Shown piece by piece: positions 49,475-61,057 of a DNA stretch of 64,000 bases. This DNA is from Ricinus communis (Eukaryota > Streptophyta > Magnoliopsida > Malpighiales > Euphorbiaceae). The stretch lies in the NCBI RefSeq assembly GCF_019578655.1, contig NC_063265.1, forward strand, positions 16,912,285-16,976,284. The letters run 5' to 3'. A program made the position numbers and the translations under genes. Each line of letters opens with the position of its first letter. Position 1 is the first letter of the stretch. Under the pieces are notes generated by a model. That model searched no databases. It was given only the letters and a program-made list of their open reading frames with translations, and was not told the DNA's origin.

Positions 49475-51761
49475 TTTTGTCATATCTAGATTAATGCTCA
49501 TTGAAAAAATAAATAAATAAATAAACCAACATTACTTGTTAATGCGGAAAACATAAATGGATCAAGTGAGATTACTAATTTTTTTTTCATAAATTCACGG
49601 GTTGGGTTTAATCCAACACTAAATTACAACGTAAATCACTAGTCAATAGGATATGCATTAAATAATTCATAATCCAAATCCTTATATATTTATCACAATT
49701 GCAGAGAGAATCGTCTGTAGAGAGTGTGCTTTTTGTATATTGTAAATCTTGTAGAAAAAAGACCAACTTTCTTTTCTTATTATCCACTTTTATGTGAATT
49801 ATATCCATGTATTGATAACTGTTATACAGTTACAAATAAACTTGGGTAACCACCCTTTTTTAAATATAAAATATAAATATGTTTAGATCAATTCAACCCA
49901 CATTCCAATAAAAAGAGCTTAGCGACACCATTTGAGTTAACTTCTAATTAGTTAAAATTCATTGAAATATTTATTTCAACCAAAAGAAAAGACAAAAAAA
50001 AAATAGAAATAAAATAACTAACAAATGATATTATAATCTTATAAAATATATTAATTTACTAATATGAAATTTATTTAAAAATTCTATCTATTTTGTTAGA
50101 GTTTAACTATAACTAATTTTATAAATTAGTTATATAAAATTTTAAGTTAATAAATAAATTTTAAATTAATAAATAAATTAAATAAAATTTTAAGTTAATA
50201 AATAAATTTTAAATTTTAAGTTAATCAAAATATAAAAATTTTAAATTTATAAATAAATTTTATAATTTTATAAATTTCAACCAAACACGAGTTAAGAGTA
50301 AATTAAATAAATTAATCAAAAATTCATTTTCTTTTTTCTTAGTATGGATGCTAACATTCAATTAATAAATACGACTATTGAGCTAATTTTTAAATTATTA
50401 AATGCATATCTTACCATATGAAGGTAAAAAGAAATATTGAAAAAGAAAAAAAAAATGCCAAAATTTATATAGCATAACTTGATAGATTTTGAAGTCTTGA
50501 AAATTCAGTTGAAAAAAAACTTCTGCTCCAATTTTCACTCCAAGGATGTGAGTGGATAAGTCTGTATTTGTCAAAGCTCGAAAGAATCCACATTATTGAG
50601 AAGGTGAGTGGACAAGCGTAAATCTCCCTAACCAAATATATGATCAATGAGAAAATGAAATAATCACGTTTTGGTGATCTTATCTAGCCGGCTCCAAAAG
50701 TGAACTCTTAATGATTGCTTTTAGTTTGTGGCCGTCTTTACTTTCCTTTGTTTCTGTGTGGTTTTGGACCTCTCCCCATTCCTATAGTCCTTATCCTACC
50801 CTAGATTATGACCTTAAAGACGCGCCAATCCCTATCAAAAACAACACTTCCAAACGATTTTGCTCTTAACAAAGACGCCCCAAACCACAACCGGAGAAAA
50901 CAGACATGCAAATGATCAAACCGAAAGAATCAGCCACACAGGGCTGCCGGACCGACCTTGGCCATAAAACAGAAGCACAAATAAACAAAAGCCTAAGAGT
51001 GAACCTTTCAGAACCAGGAATCTAGATGGCTCCAAAATTTAATCGAAAAAAATAGTCTCTTTCGAAGAACAAAGCACGGCAAACAATCTTGAAAATCATA
51101 CTTGCGTTTTGTGCCCAACGAGTTGACAAAGAAATATCATGAATTAGCATCAGATGCAATTGATAAGCCAAAGACTTGATCAGTTTATCTATTTTAACAG
51201 GAAACTATATAATGAAATGCAGTATAAGTTAGAATATTGAAAGCAGGGAACTTGAGCCAGAAATATTGCATGATCCTGTTGCCATGATAGAGTATGCGGT
51301 GTTTACACTTGCTAAAACATTTTGGTGGTAGGGGCGGTTCTGCCCCAATATTCTCCTGTGCACTATTATTGCACCAAATTACATAACTTGTTACCTTCGA
51401 ACATCCAAACAGAACCATTGGTGTAGCGCACAGCAAGAACATCATTTATATTCGATTCTGTATTATGCTTCCCCTATCATCATTCAATCCCCACCAATAC
51501 CACCATTTTTTACTGTTTTCAAAACTTCCTTTTCAATTTATTTGCAGATCGACCACAGTGGTCAAAAAAATTTTGTAATCCTGCTGTGTGGGACTCTATT
51601 CCCCCCAATACCATCTTCCTGCTTCTTCCAAATCCATCTCCTGTTTCCACTTCACGGGCAACCCATTGGCATTTTATGCAATAGATCATGGGCGGTGAAG
51701 GTTGCTCACTTGTAGAGACACAAGTTTCTTGATTTAGCTTGCTTAGAGAAGTCAATAACTT
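49475..51761. other. Intergenic region and 3' flank of the E2F gene
   Basis: 49.5-50.5 kb is A/T-rich with ATAAATTTTAAATTAATAAA-like repeats. From about 50.7 kb composition is more balanced. The last few hundred bases should contain the E2F 3' untranslated region. No other gene was recognised. Confidence 0.5.
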
Positions 51762-54700
51762 TTACCTGAGTGTCGAGTTTACACCAGTTGGCACTTCAGC
51801 CATTCCTGATGGTGGGGTTTGTGCCCTGGGCGTTTGGACATCAGGGATTCCAAAATCAGCACGAAGCATATTCACATCATTCCATTCAACATTCGCTACA
51901 TATGAATCAAGGATTGAACATTCAACTCTTTTCAACATAAAAATAGAAGGTAGGGGTGTACAATTAAGAAAGAAAAAAGCTTTAAGTAGGATACCATCTG
52001 TCCTCCACATATCTGTAATGCTTACATCAGCATCTGAAAGAAGCCAGTAATCTGCATCATTCTGCAAAGGTAACACACTTAACGTTTTGAAAAAATTCAC
52101 AACATCAGATTAAGAGTAGTCGGAAAATTAGTAGTTCAAATCCTTCCAGATCAATCATGGTCTCAAAAATCCTAATAGCATGAGAGTTCCATCTGTACTT
52201 TTATTTTGTCAAATAAGCAACAAAGATAATGTGGAAGAGATATGTTTCACAATTCACATACAAATTCGAATGCCAGAGTAGCAAAAATATGGTAGTTTTT
52301 AAACTGTAAAAGATTTCAAAGAAACAGCAAAGTAGATTGTAATAAACTTGTTGAAAAGCATTGAATCCTGTTTACTTCTGCAAACATATTATTCTAATGT
52401 ATATCTTTTCGGCCAAGGTTCACAATAACTGAGCCTGAAACCAGAGATTGATTTGCAAGCCACATACAATTATTCATTATGAAACAGTAGTATCAAATCT
52501 CTTGCACAGAAAAAAATAAAAATCACTGGCAGCAGTAGCAGGCTCAGCATAAGTAGACTTACATCAACATCTGAAGGAACAATCTTCATCATTCCCCCAG
52601 CCAGCTCTTGTGAAGCATCGAGATCAAATAATGGACTGTGAACTTGTTGCATTTGAGGTTCAACCCTCTTCTGGATTCTCTGCTCATTGATAACCTGTTT
52701 TTTTGGAATTTCATTTGAGCAGGAACTAGAAGCATGCGGGAAACTAGTGGATGGCTCACCATTTGCCTCCTCAAAATTCTCCTCAAATTGACTACAAGGA
52801 TGTAATAGAAATGTTGAAAACCAAAGTAGAAAACGAAACAAAAGAATGTCAAGACATATAAGTCTAAACACTTCAATCATACAACATGGTACTTGACAAT
52901 TTTTTTTAAGAAGTGAAGATATAAATGTGCATAAGTAGGTATTTCAGTGTCAATAAAAGGAAATCGCACCTTACAAGGTAAACATCAATCGGACCCATTG
53001 AACTTCTAAGGATTATCCTGTATCTCCTCTGTGGATAGTCAACAGCCTGGTGCCAAAAGCAAGTCAACTTAAGCATCAAGAACACGGAATAAAATTATAT
53101 AGTAAATTTCTCCCTTTTCTTTAATATTTTCTTCTCTCAGCTTACTTCATCAGGATCAGGGACTTCTAGAGTAGTGCCATGGGGGGCTTTAACGGCTATG
53201 AGGGTTTGGTTCTGTAAAAAGAAGACAATGTTAGGAAGCCCTTTTTTTAAAAAAAAAAAAAAGAAAGACAGAAAAGCTTTATTGAGATCAATGTCAAAAT
53301 TAAACATGATTGACAGGATAATTCACCTGAAAACAAGGCAAGCTCTTAATATCTTCTTCAGTTACAAAAAGCCACCTGAAATTGTTAGAATATGAAGAGG
53401 GGTATTGTTGATTAGAACATGAACACCAGTTGAAATGAATTTGTGAATGCAGGCTGATAGAAAACATTTACTTTTGATTGTTCTCATCTTCAATCAATTC
53501 TCTCAGTCTTTCCTGCATTTCTCTGCAAAAGTTGGAGAGCATCAGCACTATACAATGGATTGAAGAGTGCGACATCAAGAGATCTAATAAGGAAACAAAC
53601 TGTGTAACCTTGTTTGATCATCTAGTCTACGCTCTTCCATGGAAAGCTTTTCAATTTCTGCCTGTAAGAAAAATCACAAAATAAATTCTCATTTCATCAT
53701 TTGAATGGCATCATGGAAAATGAGCTAGGTGATACTTCAGCATTGAACAAATATTCTGTAAACAATAAGAAATCAAAACAAAGAGATAAAGAAACTAAAG
53801 TCCATGATAATAAGGAGAAAAAAAAGGCAGTGGATTTGTAAACAATTGTCTGCTTCCATGTACCTGTAATAAAGAGGCATCACCATCCGGCTCCCCTGGC
53901 CTTGAAGTATCAACTCCCCTAATCAACCATTCAACCAAATCTTTTATGAGTGTACATGTAGTGCAAATGTTCAGTAAAATAAAATATAAAATAATAAAAT
54001 GAAATATGTGTTTATTAGTTAAAATTACTTCCAACGTATCCTGTTCTTGAGCTTCTTTTCTATGAGACCAATTCCTTCCAAGACATTTGTTATGTCATAT
54101 ATACGTCTCTTCTGCACCTGTTTCAGTGAAAAGCCTTCTTATAAGTACGAAATTGCATTGAATAATGTTAAAATCCATTCAGCAAAATGAGCACCTCCAA
54201 AGTTTCTGCAGCCTTGTTTAGGTCAAGAATACCATCTTCAGCATGCTTAATTAGATTGACAAATTTCTTTGTCAAAAGGCCTGAAAATGTCCATCACATT
54301 TTTCTATAAGCACAAATGAAAGCCTTTAGTTGACCAAGATAAATACAATAAAGAGCCCACTGGATTGCCGAGTATTTTCAAGATTACCTAGGGAGCTGTC
54401 ATAACGACAGCTGCCTGCTGGTGTAAGAGGAGAGGGAGAATCTGCAATGTTCATATAACTTCAAATTGTTAGGTTTCTCCTCTCTTAATTATACTAATCA
54501 GAATCACAAAGACATTATACAAGGGTTTATGAAACTAATTTGGATTTTATCCAAACACAAGCTCTTGTAATGCTCATTTAAAAATTTTACAAAGGAAATG
54601 TAACACATAAAAGAGAAGGTGAAAAATCTCTGACCGATGTTTGGCACTAGGGTCTGAGGCCCTGATCTATTTCCCTTTGAGGCCTTTGATTTGCTATATG

Positions 54701-55762
54701 TCCTACCTCCTTTTGCAGACACAGGTGTTCTAAAGGGACTATTAGATACATCACCGCAAAATGCGCTGCTAGACTCAAATCCATTCTCATCCATGCCATT
54801 CTTTCGTTTTAGTGTCTGAGATACACAAAGGAAATGAAAATTATGTTAAAAGGACAGACAACAAGCAAATAAACCATGATACTACTTAATTCACAATCAA
54901 AAACTTGTAGCTACATGTTCCATTATAAGGTAACCACAATATAACAGACATCAAGGTTTTAATCAATGCCTTGTCTGGAATCAACAATGTGCAGGAATTG
55001 CATTGAATTGAATCAGATATTACAATGTCCCTCGAATGCCTTCAAAATGCCTTGGGCTTTTAGAACTAAAAGAAATGAATCGCAGCAACTATTACCTTTC
55101 CAAACATTAGGACTAAACTGAACTGAATTCTTGCATTTCTAGACTTCCCAAAACACTATGTAACAGAAAGTCAGACAAACATTGCGAGCATAACTAGATT
55201 TTTCTAGAATCATGCAGTAATCTGATATCTAATCAGTTTCCTATGAAATATCAGCTACATTGCACAATAATTTAGATGAGCAAAATGTAAAGTGGCATAC
55301 TCGGATTGAAGATTAAATCAACGAATTGAGCTCCATCAAACAAAAGATAACAAAGATACAATCAATACCAAAATCCTAACATCCTAACAGACCAGAATCC
55401 AAAAAGCAAACAGCTCTTAACGTCTAATTTTACTCAAAATATTCAATTCCAATAAACATATATAACATGTGTAATTAATTAAAGGTATCTAATTAAAGAA
55501 TGTAAAGAGAACTCACAGGAGACCTCAAAACAATCCCTTCAGCTTCTCGATCGGCGGCTCTATTATTAGTACTTGATGATGGAGTGAAGCGGTGATAGTC
55601 ATCGGGAGGAACAAACGGCGGTTTCATAGTGGCAAAAGCGAGATGTCGTCTTAACGGAGGTAGGATCGGTCCCGCCGGGGCAGGAGTAGGAGTAGAAGCA
55701 GAAGCAGCGGCAGCAGCCGCAGTCGGCGGCGGACGAGTGGAGGCTCGAGCGCTGCCGGACAT
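51762..55762 (-). CDS. E2FA: E2F transcription factor (E2FA/E2FB type)
   Basis: Fourteen exons: 55517-55762, 54635-54815, 54388-54441, 54195-54280, 54029-54117, 53864-53918, 53609-53661, 53472-53522, 53327-53375, 53146-53211, 52970-53046, 52563-52791, 51995-52061 and 51762-51895. They join in frame to 478 residues. The alanine- and proline-rich N-terminus is followed by the winged-helix DNA-binding domain (about 155-220; [20 protein letters not shown] and [20 protein letters not shown]). A leucine-zipper dimerisation region for DP follows ([16 protein letters not shown]...), then the marked box ([31 protein letters not shown]). The C-terminal activation and retinoblastoma-binding segment is [16 protein letters not shown]. 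The protein ends VNSTLR, like Arabidopsis E2FA. With DP it binds TTTCCCGC-type sites and drives S-phase genes. Synteny favours E2FA over E2FB, a weak call. Confidence 0.92.
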
Positions 55763-58700
55763 GATAAATGAGGTTAAGAATGGAGTGTCTGGTGATGGAG
55801 AAAGGGAAATGGAGATCTGAGGATTGCAGATTGAGAAAGTGTTTTAGAGAGAGAAAGTGGTGATTGTGAGGGTTTTTGAGGGGAAAGTGGGAGGGGATGT
55901 TGAGGGATGATGAAGAAAGAGCAGAAAACGAGGGAAAGATGGAATTTTTAGTTTGGTATAGATGTGGAGGGAAGAATAATAGATAAAATTAATTATGAGA
56001 ATTTTGTTTTCCTTTTCTAATTTCTGCCCTCATAACTTATTCTTATATTCAATTTCATCCTTACAATATATAAGTTTCCTGTCACATTTATGAATAAATG
56101 TATTTTTAATTACATTTGTTTTGATAATTAATTAATGTTTGTGTTATCTGCAAATTCACTATTATTATTTACTATTCTTTTAAATCTGATGAGGTTTAAA
56201 TTGTAATACCCAATCATTAAATAGTCTCACATAATATTTAATGTTAATGATTTTAAATCTATAACTACTAACTATACAATAGCAACCCCTAATGTACATT
56301 TTAACAACTACCAACTACAAACTTTTTTTCTTTTATTTTTCTATCATTTGGTTAATTATTGTCAATGTATATTATTATTAGTAAAAAAAATAATTTTCCA
56401 TATTTATGTTGAACATATACCAACTAATATTAACTATTGAATGAGCTGTGTATATTCATATACCCTTGAACATATTCCACTTGATTTAATATAATGCTTG
56501 CCATATTATCAAGTTTACTAGTTTTCTGAAAAGAAAAAGAAAACAAAGATATATGCAATTTAAAGGCCTCAAAGTCTGAATATTGGAAGATTGTGCATGT
56601 TTGCGTGCTTTATTTCACACCCTTCTTTTTCAACAATTATCCAAATGGCACATACGATCAGCCATACCTGATAGGACTGGGCGGTTAGGGTAGCTATCAA
56701 TTGAATTTGGATGAGTCAAGATTTAACTTTTGGCATCATATAGATTGAGTTTAGTTATCGAACGGATACAAATTACTTATATAAATATTCACAAAATTAA
56801 TTTATAGATGTTGTAAATATGCTTCCATGGAACTTGAACCCTTAGTCATCAAAAATATTATTACTGTCATACCCATAATAAAGGGAATATAGGGTTTGGA
56901 TTAAGAATAGGTATTGAAAGAGTTTTTCTAAATGGGTTTGATACAAAGTTAGGCATTTATAATTTTAATCAGGTTCAACTTTTAATAACAATGAAAGGTG
57001 TATATCTAAATCATTGACAACCGAATGACCATAACTATATTATTAATTCTTTTTACTAATAAAAACTTAAAGACACATATAGAATGAATTTCACTTTAAT
57101 TGTTTGGTTCTTAAATATCTCAACCCAATTGGTTTATTGTAGTTAATGAATTAAAATTTGAATCACAAAAATTAAAACTTCTTTTGAAGTTGAACAATAA
57201 CTTAATATAAATATTTGATTGTTATGAGTTTAAGAAGTCTATTGCAGTATGATACTATATCAAACTTTAATAAAATGTTCTTTTCAAATCAAGTTAAAAG
57301 AATATTAGTGGTACTAAAATTAAAATGCAGTGTTTTGTAATACAAGATAATTGAAAAATTTAGGTACTTAGACGAAATATACCCAATATTTGGGGCATAA
57401 TTGGAAAATGATATAATATGAAGTATAAGCAAACTTTAAAAATACCAAAAAAAAAAAAATGTCTAAGAAAAATAAAGAAATCCGCTATACGCGCCCTTGT
57501 TTTGTCTTAAAAGGCTCCCAACTTATGAGATCGTGACCTGTGATTATCACTTTCCATATATTCTCTTTTTAAGCTTTAAAAAATAGCAACGAAACAACAA
57601 CAAAAAAAAAAAAAAAAAAAACTCTCTTATAGTTTTCTCTCAATAGGTAGCATTATTTCTATATATTGCCTCCTCAGTGCGTCCAAAAATCACATAACAT
57701 ATTACTGATTGAAATTTAGGTGCTTTAGAATTACTCTCTTCATTCTATTATAATCCTCATCTTTTAATAATTCACTCGAATTGAAAAAATATTTAATAGG
57801 ATTAATTATAAAAAAATAATTAAATTAGATTAATTTATTATTTTATAAATATTTTAAAGTTAATTACACATATTTCAACATACATAACAATACAAATAGA
57901 AAAAAATTAATATTGTATTAAATTCATAAAAATAATAAATAATTAAAATCTTTTTAATTTTAAAAAGAGACGGTTATAATAGAACGAAGAAAGTAATAAA
58001 TAAAAATTATTGGCTATTTTAGTTTTTACAGTTGACTTTTCTTTTTTAAATATAAAAGGGGGGAAATGCTGTAAATCTTTTTTTTTTTTTTGTAAAAAGC
58101 AAATGCAGAAATATGGATCTGCAGATCTACTAGATTATTATACTGTAAATTAGTCAAACCTAAAAGTAAAAATCATTAAGCTTTGAACTATTACAATGAT
58201 TAAGGGTTTTGCTGAGCTGTTGATGAGCTCCCCAAATCACACGTTCAAAGGCAACTATAAAATGACAAATTCCAAGAGATAGAAACGAATCATCGTCACT
58301 GAAAATAATACATGAAATACTAATTATACAAAGTACAGAAAAAACTTTAACCTTATGTTTGAGAACTTTTTTTAGGAAGAAAGAAGATAAAAAGGAGAAA
58401 CAAGTTTTATTTTTCTTACTTACTTTCCTTTCCCCTATTTGGATGGATGAAAAATAAAAGAAGAAATCCCTCCTTTATTTTTACCTCATGTTCTATTTTC
58501 CTTCCAAAATAAAGAGATAACATAGGATGAAAATAATAGTTATTTATCTTCCTTTTTTATTTTCTTTCTTTCCTGAACATCTTGTTTTCTCTCGATCCAA
58601 ACAAAGGGTAAAAGAACTATGTATTTCTAAGGACAGCTACCTGATCACCATAATCATGCTTGGACTCGATCTTCGTTGGAAACTGGAACTACAAAACTAT

Positions 58701-59626
58701 ATTTGGTGGTAATAATGGGTAGACTATATTTGCTCCAATCTATAACTAGGAGCAAGTGTTGGAGAGTTAGCATTCAAGTGAAAATTCTGGGTTCTTAAAT
58801 GACCGAAGGAGTTATTGATTTTTGTTCCTTCTTTCTTTTACATATGCGTTTTTGCACATAGCAATAAGCTTACCTTTCGAGTCTTTCAAGTTCAATAGAA
58901 AACAGACGTTCCAATCAAAGCCAGACTATCCATGTTGAGACTCTTGAGGGAAGAAAAATACATCTCTTACCCTTACTATTCCAGCAGAGCAGTCGAGGAA
59001 CAAAACAAGGAGCAAATTCTGCAGTACTGAGCTAACATTCCTTCGATCAACAAAACCATCCACGGTGGTCTTGTTTGCTTTTTTGATGAATGGTTTAGGG
59101 GTTAGTACAGTATACATAATGCTAACTGGCATAAATCCTATTTCCATGTTGTAGTGACTTGTGATTAGGAGAGCAATAACTTGTTTTGCACCACCGATAC
59201 TAATAGCTTATACCCTTAAAAGAATCAGCCAGTTGAAGCTCTAAGAGCTTATTTCATCTCAAATTTCAGAATTACAAGCTGGGCTAGAAGATGAACAAGC
59301 AGAAACAATCACCTGATAAAACATAAAAACTTTGGCAATCCAGCTCACCAGTTTGCTGCATACCAGACAAGATATGCTCGAAATCTTTCCATGCAATGGT
59401 AAGCTTGTTCTATTGGGATTAACAAGGCACTCCCGATTCTCACATAACTTCTCTTTACTGGTCTCCTGTTTTTCCTCTCCTCTATAAAAATAAAGGGTCC
59501 TAATTAAAGGGGTTGTTCAAACTCCAAGCCTCATAAATGTTCACTATCGTTCCAGTTCCACGAATTCTGATTTAAGCAAACAAAGCACAAACAGAAATTC
59601 AAAGAAACATGAAATAAAATAAACAT
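55763..59626. other. E2F promoter and AT-rich intergenic region
   Basis: The first 250 bp are purine-rich (plus strand) and hold the E2F leader and promoter; I saw no perfect E2F self-site (TTTSGCGC/TTTCCCGC). The remainder is AT-rich with poly-A and poly-T runs (57601-57620, 58079-58091). No other gene was recognised. Confidence 0.5.
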
Positions 59627-60652
59627 TTAATTTGTATTAGAATAATCATCAGCATGGCAATTTATACAAGACAAAGGAGAAGTACTCAATGGCATAGAAG
59701 CATTACAGCAAACTTGCAATCTACTTAGAAACTGCTCCTCATTGGTCTTTAACAAAGCCCGTAGAGGAAAATAAACACCTTTCTCCACACAAGATTGGTG
59801 CCTTGGCTTAATCCTATTCTCTAAACTAAAAGAAAAATACTGTGGAAACTCTTTTACTTCCTTCAAATCTCTTCCCATTTCCACCACAAAGTAATTCAAC
59901 TTTGGCTCAATATTATCTTTAATACTGTAATTAAACAGTGGAGGAAACCTCCTAAACATAGACACAGCTTCTTTATAATCAAAACCCATTTTCTCAAAGT
60001 AATCAATCCTTGGCAATAATTTATCCTCCACGCTACAGGACAGTAAATAAGTGTGTTTATTTACCTCTTCTATTCCAATACTTTGGAGAAAATATAAGGT
60101 AGGACGCAGTCTGTGTTTCACATTTGAGACTAACAGTCTTGGCCGTCGGTTGATTACTCTCTTTAAATCAGAACCGTTGACGCGAGCTTCCCGGAGAAGG
60201 AAGGTGAAGTTGGGGAGGATGGAAGAGGAATTTAAAGCGAGAATCTCGGGACACATGGAAACAATCCTGCGAAACTCTATCGAAGTGAAGTTCATAGAGG
60301 TGAACAAATCAACGGTTGACTTAATGTTGGTGAGGGAGGCGGAGAGGATAATCCGACGGTGGTGGTCTGCTATGGAGAAGATGTCTAGACCTAGTGAGTC
60401 TAGGTAGAGCATTTTTTCTTGGAAATCATCGTCGGGTTTTTGTGGAGGTGGGTTGTTAATGGGTTCAGTTGTCTTAGGAGACTTACGAGGAAGAGGAATG
60501 GTAGTGTTTGTCTTGGAAGAAAGAGACGGAAAATGGAGAGTTCTTGAGCAAGAAAGTGAATGAAAATCATGGCAAGGAGAGGGGAAATTGTTGAGTTTAG
60601 TGCAGGGTAATGAGAATTTGTGGGCAGACAAGAAATGCAATTTCTTTTGCAT
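59627..60652 (-). CDS. mTERF domain protein, organellar (EMB3114-like)
   Basis: Intronless frame of 341 residues. The first 70 residues are rich in Ser, Pro and Lys and poor in acidic residues, a likely plastid or mitochondrial transit peptide. From about residue 80 a series of mTERF repeats follows (LYLDSLGLDIFSIADHHRRI, EFRRIVSMCPEILALNSSSI, DLKRVINRRPRLLVSNVKHR, EAVSMFRRFPPLFNYSIKDN, EVKEFPQYFSFSLENRI). Each has the proline-led second helix that marks the family. mTERF proteins bind organellar nucleic acid and act in transcription, splicing or translation. Gene order next to E2FA suggests orthology to At2g36000 (EMB3114), which is of similar length and, as I recall, needed for embryo development. 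It is divergent from the 2-Cys peroxiredoxin gene. Confidence 0.88.
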   Translation of the reverse strand: MQKKLHFLSAHKFSLPCTKLNNFPSPCHDFHSLSCSRTLHFPSLSSKTNTTIPLPRKSPKTTEPINNPPPQKPDDDFQEKMLYLDSLGLDIFSIADHHRRIILSASLTNIKSTVDLFTSMNFTSIEFRRIVSMCPEILALNSSSILPNFTFLLREARVNGSDLKRVINRRPRLLVSNVKHRLRPTLYFLQSIGIEEVNKHTYLLSCSVEDKLLPRIDYFEKMGFDYKEAVSMFRRFPPLFNYSIKDNIEPKLNYFVVEMGRDLKEVKEFPQYFSFSLENRIKPRHQSCVEKGVYFPLRALLKTNEEQFLSRLQVCCNASMPLSTSPLSCINCHADDYSNTN

Positions 60653-61057
60653 TGTTTACATGATTGGTGGATTGAGAAAGAGAGAGAGTAGTAGTAGCAA
60701 GTATTATTGTTATTATTATTATTATTTTTTCTTCTCCTGGTATGAAGAGAATACAAGAAGAAAACAAGAAAAGGAAGAAATTGGAGATTTTGTGGTGGGT
60801 AAGGATAAGGCTCTAAGATCATATGATTTGAGGATGGTGAACGAATGAACAAGATATGGTTGAGGGTTATGGGATGGGCTGGGCCGGGACGGAACGGGCT
60901 CATGTACTTTTTCCTTATAAAAACCCAAACAAAAACAGACATTTGTGTCTGGATATTATCTTCACAGCTTCATCTACCATCATTTCTCCACCTTAGACTT
61001 TCAAGTAGCAGTGTAACAGTAGCCACTAAGGGTGAGGGTTTTGAGTTTGTACGAGAA
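60653..61057. promoter_or_regulatory. Shared promoter region of the mTERF and 2-Cys peroxiredoxin genes
   Basis: Only 405 bp separate the two divergent start codons. TGGGCT (60875-60880) and TGGGCC (60880-60885) are site II-like TCP-binding motifs common upstream of plant housekeeping and organelle-protein genes. A TATA box (TATAAAAA, 60916-60923) faces the peroxiredoxin gene. No clear TATA box faces mTERF. Confidence 0.55.
60707..60728. repeat. (TTA)n-type microsatellite upstream of the mTERF gene
   Basis: TTATTGTTATTATTATTATT-like run within about 80 bp of the mTERF start codon, probably in its leader. Confidence 0.8.

Noticed and set aside
51762..51771. Possible further E2F intron (CAG/gtaaaa at the last codon)
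   Set aside because: The frame ends VNSTLR-stop, as in known plant E2Fs, so the GT there is taken as coding.
60400..60942. 180-codon frame on the minus strand overlapping the mTERF start
   Set aside because: Shadow frame; its Asn run is the (TTA)n microsatellite and it overlaps the mTERF transit peptide.
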